A model generated the notes under the pieces. The model searched no databases and was not told the origin of the DNA. It saw only the letters and a list, made by a program, of their open reading frames with translations. The position numbers and the translations under genes are program-made. Below are positions 39,590 through 43,022 of a stretch of DNA of 43,022 nucleotides, one piece after another. The DNA is taken from IMG/VR virus record IMGVR_UViG_3300025769_000239, positions 1-43,022 of that record; one strand, given 5' to 3'. Position 1 is the stretch's first letter, and every line of letters begins with the position of its first letter. This DNA is from a virus.

Positions 39590-39996
39590 GACGGCACCTC
39601 CTGCATTGCGCCGACAAAATGCCGCTCTGAAACAAAAACATCCGACGGACGGCCGAGCATTGCGCCGACATCACTGGGACAGGGGGAATCAGAAAAAGCC
39701 TCAGCGAACACGGCAGACTGCCGTTGTTGTGGGATCACTGAGGCCCAGGAGGTTTTGAGGTTGTCCCCGTCCGTCGAAATTGTTTGAAGGTCGCAAAAAT
39801 CACCGTACATCGCCCGCGCCTGCTCACAGGCCGGCTCACACATACCGTGCGACACCGCGCCCGGCTCCACGCCATCGAGGAGGCCGAGCCACTCACCGCA
39901 GCACATGCACACCCGAAGACCCTGCCCCGATCGCGCCGCCGCAAAAATCATCCCCACGCGCCGAGGGTCCGCGTTATGTGCGTGCCGCGACCTCAT
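39586..39996 (-). CDS. Small zinc-binding protein
   Basis: In this 136-residue protein, a CMCCGEWLG motif near 30 and SHGMCEPAC near 49 give a four-cysteine cluster of the short zinc-ribbon type seen in phage early proteins. The C-terminal half is acidic and Ser-rich. Coupled to both neighbours by overlaps. Confidence 0.65.
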   Translation of the reverse strand: MRSRHAHNADPRRVGMIFAAARSGQGLRVCMCCGEWLGLLDGVEPGAVSHGMCEPACEQARAMYGDFCDLQTISTDGDNLKTSWASVIPQQRQSAVFAEAFSDSPCPSDVGAMLGRPSDVFVSERHFVGAMQEVPS

Positions 39997-40256
39997 GCCG
40001 CCACCTCCTCGACAAAATCCCGCATCGCGCCCTGCCCGGCGAACAATGCCACCGCCAACATATCCGCCGGCTCCACGCTCATCCGATCCACGCCGACCGG
40101 CCCCATGATCGCCCAGTAATAACCACCCTGGACCGTCTCCACCACGATCAGCCGATGATGATCGTCGATCGCCTTAAAATAACAGATGTGCGCCGGCTCA
40201 ATCCCGCCAGTAGCTCGCAGACTCTCCGACTCGCTTGGATCCAGAGACAGCCTCAT
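39993..40256 (-). CDS. Hypothetical early protein
   Basis: This 87-residue protein has a compact beta-rich pattern (HICYFKAIDDHHRLIVVETVQGGYYWAIM). Not recognised. Its ATG overlaps the stop of the upstream RHH gene. Confidence 0.65.
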   Translation of the reverse strand: MRLSLDPSESESLRATGGIEPAHICYFKAIDDHHRLIVVETVQGGYYWAIMGPVGVDRMSVEPADMLAVALFAGQGAMRDFVEEVAA

Positions 40257-40423
40257 TGATCCACCTCCAAATCCTCCTGCGCCGCACGCTCCAAATCCTC
40301 CCGCACCAATCGGCGAAAATACTGGGAGCGATTCAAATCCAGCTCCCCAACCCTACGCGCAATCTTAGGTAACAACTCATCCGGCAAAGTCACAGCAACC
40401 GGTTTTGGTGGAGATTTCCTCAT
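40253..40423 (-). CDS. Ribbon-helix-helix protein, first gene of leftward unit
   Basis: This 56-residue protein has the strand VAVTLPDELL (residues 9-18) and helix RVGELDLNRSQYFRRLVREDLERA, a clear RHH_1/CopG-type fold. It is the first gene after the leftward promoter, so it probably autoregulates or competes with the rightward RHH protein encoded 100 bp away. No Shine-Dalgarno; the transcript would be nearly leaderless. Confidence 0.75.
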   Translation of the reverse strand: MRKSPPKPVAVTLPDELLPKIARRVGELDLNRSQYFRRLVREDLERAAQEDLEVDQ

Positions 40424-40433
40424 CGCGTAAAGA

Positions 40434-40463
40434 GTATTACCACACGGAATAATATTCTGTCAA
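40434..40463 (-). promoter_or_regulatory. Leftward promoter
   Basis: On the minus strand TTGACA (40463-40458), an 18-bp spacer and TAATAC (40439-40434) form a sigma70-like promoter. The expected start of transcription is about 4 bp before the RHH start codon. Confidence 0.7.
40447..40457. promoter_or_regulatory. Operator-like palindrome in leftward promoter
   Basis: GAATA-A-TATTC is a perfect short palindrome within the spacer between -35 and -10. RHH dimers bind such short inverted or direct repeats. A repressor here would block the leftward unit. Confidence 0.5.
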
Positions 40464-40482
40464 CTCTCACCCTTGAAATTAA

Positions 40483-40510
40483 TTTACGGCGTGCGAATAA
40501 TTGGTATGAT
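40483..40510 (+). promoter_or_regulatory. Rightward promoter
   Basis: TTTACG (40483), 16 bp and an extended -10 TGG-TATGAT (40505-40510) lie just before the rightward RHH gene. The -35 is weak, typical of a regulated promoter. Confidence 0.5.
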
Positions 40511-40523
40511 TGCATTATCCGAA

Positions 40524-40856
40524 ATGACAACCAAACGCCGAAGCCCAGGAAATACTGCAATATCCGTCTCCCTTGATCGGACGCTAGTTAATCAAATAGA
40601 CCAACGCACCGCCGCCCTCGGTCTATCCCGCTCGCAATACCTGCGACTCCTCGCCCAGCGTGACCTCACCGACCGCACCCCCATCACCGTCAGCGAGACA
40701 CCCACGACCTACCTCACCCCCGACCAACGCGCCGCCGCAGCCCAGGCGGGACAAACAGCACTGGCGCGTCAGGCGCATCCGCAACCTGCATCTCCAACTG
40801 ATCCGCCCACCGACGATACAACGCCGACAGCCTCAAACGATCAGCCAGAGACATAG
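40524..40856 (+). CDS. Ribbon-helix-helix protein, rightward
   Basis: This 110-residue protein starts at MTTKRRSPGN. Residues 11-46 (TAISVSLDRTLVNQIDQRTAALGLSRSQYLRLLAQRDL) are an RHH domain. The C-terminal half is Pro/Thr/Gln-rich and looks disordered. It is divergent from another RHH gene, and the pair resembles a regulatory switch. An upstream start would reach into the promoter and is unlikely. Confidence 0.75.
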   Translation: MTTKRRSPGNTAISVSLDRTLVNQIDQRTAALGLSRSQYLRLLAQRDLTDRTPITVSETPTTYLTPDQRAAAAQAGQTALARQAHPQPASPTDPPTDDTTPTASNDQPET

Positions 40857-40905
40857 CCCGCACCACCTCGTACAACTCCCGATCCAGCCCACCATTCCCT
40901 TTCAT
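40714..40905 (-). CDS. Antisense small protein overlapping the RHH gene
   Basis: This 63-residue frame reads like a real protein: GLDRELYEVVRAMSLADRLRLSALYRRWADQLEMQ is amphipathic and helical, unlike the low-complexity sense strand opposite it. A perfect TATAAT lies at 40917-40912, 7 bp before the ATG, so it could be made from a leaderless transcript. Its 3' two-thirds are antisense to the RHH gene. Confidence 0.45.
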   Translation of the reverse strand: MKGNGGLDRELYEVVRAMSLADRLRLSALYRRWADQLEMQVADAPDAPVLFVPPGLRRRVGRG

Positions 40906-40980
40906 CCGCCCATTATATCCAAACCCACGACCGCCAAAACTGGAAACAATCTGACCCCTATCAGCACCACCACCACAAAA

Positions 40981-41235
40981 ATGAAAAATCCCACCCTCGC
41001 CCAACTCGCCACCATCACCACCGGCCTCGCCCTGCTCGCCGCCGCCATCATTACCACCGGCTCCACCCCACGCCCGCCAGCACCCGCCGACCAGATCGGC
41101 CGCTACCAACTCCACCTCACTCCACACGGCCACCCGATCCTCCTGGACAGCACCACCGGCCACACCTGGCTGGGCCGCCCCGATCGGACCAACATGGCGC
41201 AATACTGGTACCCATTCCCCGCGCCCCCAAAATAA
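40981..41235 (+). CDS. Small membrane-anchored protein
   Basis: This 84-residue protein has one N-terminal transmembrane segment (about 10-28). A short extracytoplasmic domain follows with RYQLHL...LDSTTGHTW, a pattern of small envelope proteins. A role in superinfection exclusion or lysogenic conversion is possible but only inferred from the operon. Confidence 0.6.
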   Translation: MKNPTLAQLATITTGLALLAAAIITTGSTPRPPAPADQIGRYQLHLTPHGHPILLDSTTGHTWLGRPDRTNMAQYWYPFPAPPK

Positions 41236-41250
41236 ATGTAACACAATTAT

Positions 41251-41278
41251 TTGACAGCCGGGATAAATAGTGTAATAC
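41251..41278 (+). promoter_or_regulatory. Promoter of the DUF4942 gene
   Basis: TTGACA, 16 bp and TAATAC lie about 70 bp upstream of the DUF4942 start. The same -35 and -10 hexamers occur in the leftward promoter. Confidence 0.6.
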
Positions 41279-41350
41279 ATTAATACGTGAGCGGCAAACA
41301 CGCCGCCACCGGCCCGGCCCGATGCCGGATAGACGATAAGCAAAAATATC

Positions 41351-42154
41351 ATGGAAACCATCGACACTGACCTCATCACCCGCAGCTCCATCCAAGAAAT
41401 GGTCACCACCTGGGAACACGCCAGCGCCCAGATTCGCACCGCGATTGAAACCATCAACACCGCCGACAAGGCCCTCGCTGGAATCTTTGGCAAATCCGGC
41501 ACCGGACATTGCTACAACACCACCTGGAAACACCTCGAACGCGCCTACAACGACGCCGACGCCGACAGCGTTGTTAAAGCCCGCTCTCGTGACATCTGGC
41601 AACAACTCGTACACCTCACCGGCATCCGCAAACTGATGAGCGAAAAGCGTGAAAGGGAACTCGACCGCCAACTGGAACGGGAAGAACTGCCAGAAATCAC
41701 TGTCGACGCCGTCACCGGAATGCTCCAACAGCAACACCAATCCGCCGAAACCTACATCGTTGAATCAGTAACCGAGGTCTACAACTGGCTCCGCCCCCAC
41801 GATAGCTACAAAACCAACAGCCCCTTCGAACTCGGCAAGAAAGCGATCGTTCACGCCTGCGAACCAGGATACAGCCGCGACAAGCCATTCAGAGTCAGCT
41901 ACTACCGGCAAAACCACATTCGCCAACTCTCCGCCGTCTTCCGCGCCCTCGACAACAAAGAGCCCGGAAAGACATACAACGGCGAACTCGGCGACGCCAT
42001 CAACGAGAGCAAGACCGGCACCGGCAAAACCGAATACTTCAAATTCAAATGCTTCAAGAATCACAACGTGCATCTTGAATTTCTCCGTCCCGACCTCGTC
42101 GCCAAATTCAACACCATTGCCGGTAGCCGCCAGCTCAAACCCGAGAACGCCTGA
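41351..42154 (+). CDS. DUF4942 family protein
   Basis: This 267-residue protein ends in the family's YFKFKCFKNHNVHLEFLRPDLVAKFN block at about 228-255, preceded by helical regions with DLITRSSIQEMV near the start. DUF4942 proteins occur in phages and plasmids, often near DNA-modification genes, and their role is not established. It has its own promoter and a huge stem-loop overlapping its stop. Confidence 0.8.
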   Translation: METIDTDLITRSSIQEMVTTWEHASAQIRTAIETINTADKALAGIFGKSGTGHCYNTTWKHLERAYNDADADSVVKARSRDIWQQLVHLTGIRKLMSEKRERELDRQLEREELPEITVDAVTGMLQQQHQSAETYIVESVTEVYNWLRPHDSYKTNSPFELGKKAIVHACEPGYSRDKPFRVSYYRQNHIRQLSAVFRALDNKEPGKTYNGELGDAINESKTGTGKTEYFKFKCFKNHNVHLEFLRPDLVAKFNTIAGSRQLKPENA

Positions 42155-42208
42155 ATCCCCCCAATCCGCCCACGGTCTTTGCGATCGTGGGCGGCCGGGG
42201 CGATTCAG
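42151..42208 (+). terminator. Long near-perfect stem-loop at the end of DUF4942 gene
   Basis: CTGAATC pairs with GATTCAG, CCCC with GGGG, and CCGCCCACGGTC with GATCGTGGGCGG around a TTTGC loop, with only a few mismatched bases. It spans the stop codon. No T-run follows. It could stop or attenuate transcription, stabilise the mRNA or bind a protein. Confidence 0.65.
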
Positions 42209-42224
42209 CCCGCATCAAAACATC

Positions 42225-42494
42225 ATGACAATCACCCTCATTCAATCCGCCGCCAACCTCGACCCCAACGACACCGCCACCGACCCGGCTCAGAGTTTGA
42301 CCAACTACATCGCCGCCGTCACTGAGGCGATTCGCGCCGAATACCCCGCAGCCGAAGTCGAGCACAATGACTCCGACTCCGTCACGTACGCATGGACGCT
42401 CTCCGGTTACGACGCCGGCGACCGGGCACAGGTTGAGGACCGCATCCAATCCATCACCGAGGCAGTCTACGACGCAGGAACTTTCTGGGCCTAA
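42225..42494 (+). CDS. Hypothetical protein
   Basis: This 89-residue acidic protein with AITEAIRAEYPAAEVEHNDSDSV-type pattern (alpha/beta) is not recognised. It lies between the stem-loop and the cassette-like site P. Confidence 0.6.
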   Translation: MTITLIQSAANLDPNDTATDPAQSLTNYIAAVTEAIRAEYPAAEVEHNDSDSVTYAWTLSGYDAGDRAQVEDRIQSITEAVYDAGTFWA

Positions 42495-42506
42495 CCCCAT
42501 CACCCC

Positions 42507-42602
42507 ATGAAACCCAAACCCACCATCCCCGGCGGCACCAACACCATCTGGCACCATTTTACCACCACCGAAGTGAGCCACGGTTGGTACACGGGAACGT
42601 AA
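42507..42602 (+). CDS. Small ORF ending in a repeat-encoded tail
   Basis: This 31-codon frame ends in TTTEVSHGWYTGT. The same TTEVS tail is encoded by the distal arm of sites in the arrays. It is short and has no Shine-Dalgarno, so it is uncertain. Confidence 0.35.
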   Translation: MKPKPTIPGGTNTIWHHFTTTEVSHGWYTGT

Positions 42603-42634
42603 CGACAATGAGTCATTCAACTGGAATGGTGAAG
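42560..42634 (+). repeat. attC-like site P on the opposite strand
   Basis: ACCACCGAAGTGAGCCACGG is an almost exact distal arm, followed after about 30 bp by a diverged proximal arm (CAACTGGAATGGTGAAG). As in the arrays, it precedes a gene whose start codon lies inside the site and whose first residues read STGMV, like STGLV elsewhere. Confidence 0.6.
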
Positions 42635-42976
42635 CTGCCGGATGGAGAGATCCGGTGGTTCGAATACAACGGCACAGTGGATCTCTGCCACCCGAAGCTG
42701 TGGAAGACCGCCAAGGAAGTAAGCGATCACTGGAGAGAGGATGAGCCGTGGAAGGAATGTAACTGTAACAACGAAGCGGTGCCTGTGCAGGCATACACAT
42801 CATACGGCTCCGGGATCTCATGGACGGCGACTGCTTGCCCCGAATGCGGAGTGATCGTCAGAGGGAGAGATCCGTATGACTGTGGTGCAAGCCACGGGAC
42901 GCCCGAATGGGTGACACGCGCAAAGAGTGCTACCACCCAGAATTCCTCCCGGATCAACACCCAACTCACCCCATGA
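42608..42976 (+). CDS. Zinc-ribbon protein
   Basis: This 122-residue protein has four cysteines in CNC near 51 and CPEC near 78 that could bind zinc. Several Trp surround the cluster (EVSDHWREDEPWKEC). The start at MSHSTGMVK is inside site P. The stop overlaps the next start (ATGA). The gene crosses the terminal repeat and so also appears in part at the left end. Confidence 0.7.
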   Translation: MSHSTGMVKLPDGEIRWFEYNGTVDLCHPKLWKTAKEVSDHWREDEPWKECNCNNEAVPVQAYTSYGSGISWTATACPECGVIVRGRDPYDCGASHGTPEWVTRAKSATTQNSSRINTQLTP

Positions 42977-43022
42977 CCACCCCACGCACACCCGGCCGCC
43001 CGCCGATCCCCGCCCGCGAACG
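42875..43022. repeat. Terminal direct repeat, right copy
   Basis: This repeats the first 148 bases with one mismatch (G at 42896 against T at 22). It shows that the contig closes on itself. Confidence 0.95.
42973..43022 (+). CDS. Start of the RHH-like gene (continues at the left end)
   Basis: These are the first 16 codons of the gene that is complete at positions 99-281. It is cut only by the window edge. Confidence 0.8.
   Translation, partial: MTTPRTPGRPPIPARE

Overview
This window is an essentially complete temperate tailed-phage genome of about 42.9 kb. The last 148 bases repeat the first 148 with one mismatch, so the contig is circular or circularly permuted. Everything points to a short-tailed (podovirus-type) virion: a P22-like portal, an SU10-like major capsid protein, a large tail nozzle protein, a pectate-lyase-fold tailspike, and a 2029-residue polyvalent internal protein, with no tape measure or sheath. 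The host is not identifiable from the sequence alone. Lipoprotein signal peptides suggest a Gram-negative host. High GC, very few Shine-Dalgarno motifs, near-leaderless promoters and integron-like cassette sites make me think weakly of the Verrucomicrobiota/PVC group. The genome carries a tRNA-Lys(CTT) 3' fragment, probably the attP core.

Layout. Two divergent transcription units start at a regulatory region near 40.45 kb, where two small ribbon-helix-helix (RHH) genes face away from each other. The rightward unit (40.5-43.0 kb, then 0-1.7 kb across the contig join) carries an RHH regulator, a small membrane protein, a DUF4942 protein, small unknowns and, through a chain of ATGA overlaps, a tyrosine integrase. 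The leftward unit runs from 40.4 kb down to 2.1 kb. It holds early and replication genes (HTH proteins, SSB, a replisome-organiser-like protein, a C5-cytosine methyltransferase, a DnaB helicase), then terminase, portal, scaffold, capsid, neck, tailspike, a lysis-like cluster, the nozzle, internal virion proteins and the polyvalent protein. The two units converge on the attP region at 1.7-2.1 kb.

The most striking feature is a pair of integron-like cassette arrays inserted in the leftward unit: 21.7-24.4 kb, between the portal-linked gene and the scaffold/capsid genes, and 29.2-33.5 kb, between the helicase and terminase genes. Nearly every small gene there is separated from the next by an imperfect inverted repeat of about 100 bp, built like an integron attC site (outer box, unpaired spacer, inner box with an extra unpaired base). 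Unusually, most sites contain the start codon and first 10-20 codons of the next gene. The repeat DNA is read in all three frames in different genes, so its conservation is in the DNA and not the peptide. No IntI is encoded, so the arrangement is a phage-borne CALIN-like array. Cargo includes QueC plus a DpdA-like transglycosylase (probable 7-deazaguanine DNA modification), a DNA adenine/cytosine-N4 methyltransferase, an RLIG1-like RNA ligase, an ASCH-domain protein, zinc-binding proteins and small membrane proteins. A further degenerate site lies on the opposite strand at 42.6 kb. Both arrays end at a shared 41-bp element. Most cargo genes of recognisable function plausibly serve genome protection or RNA repair.
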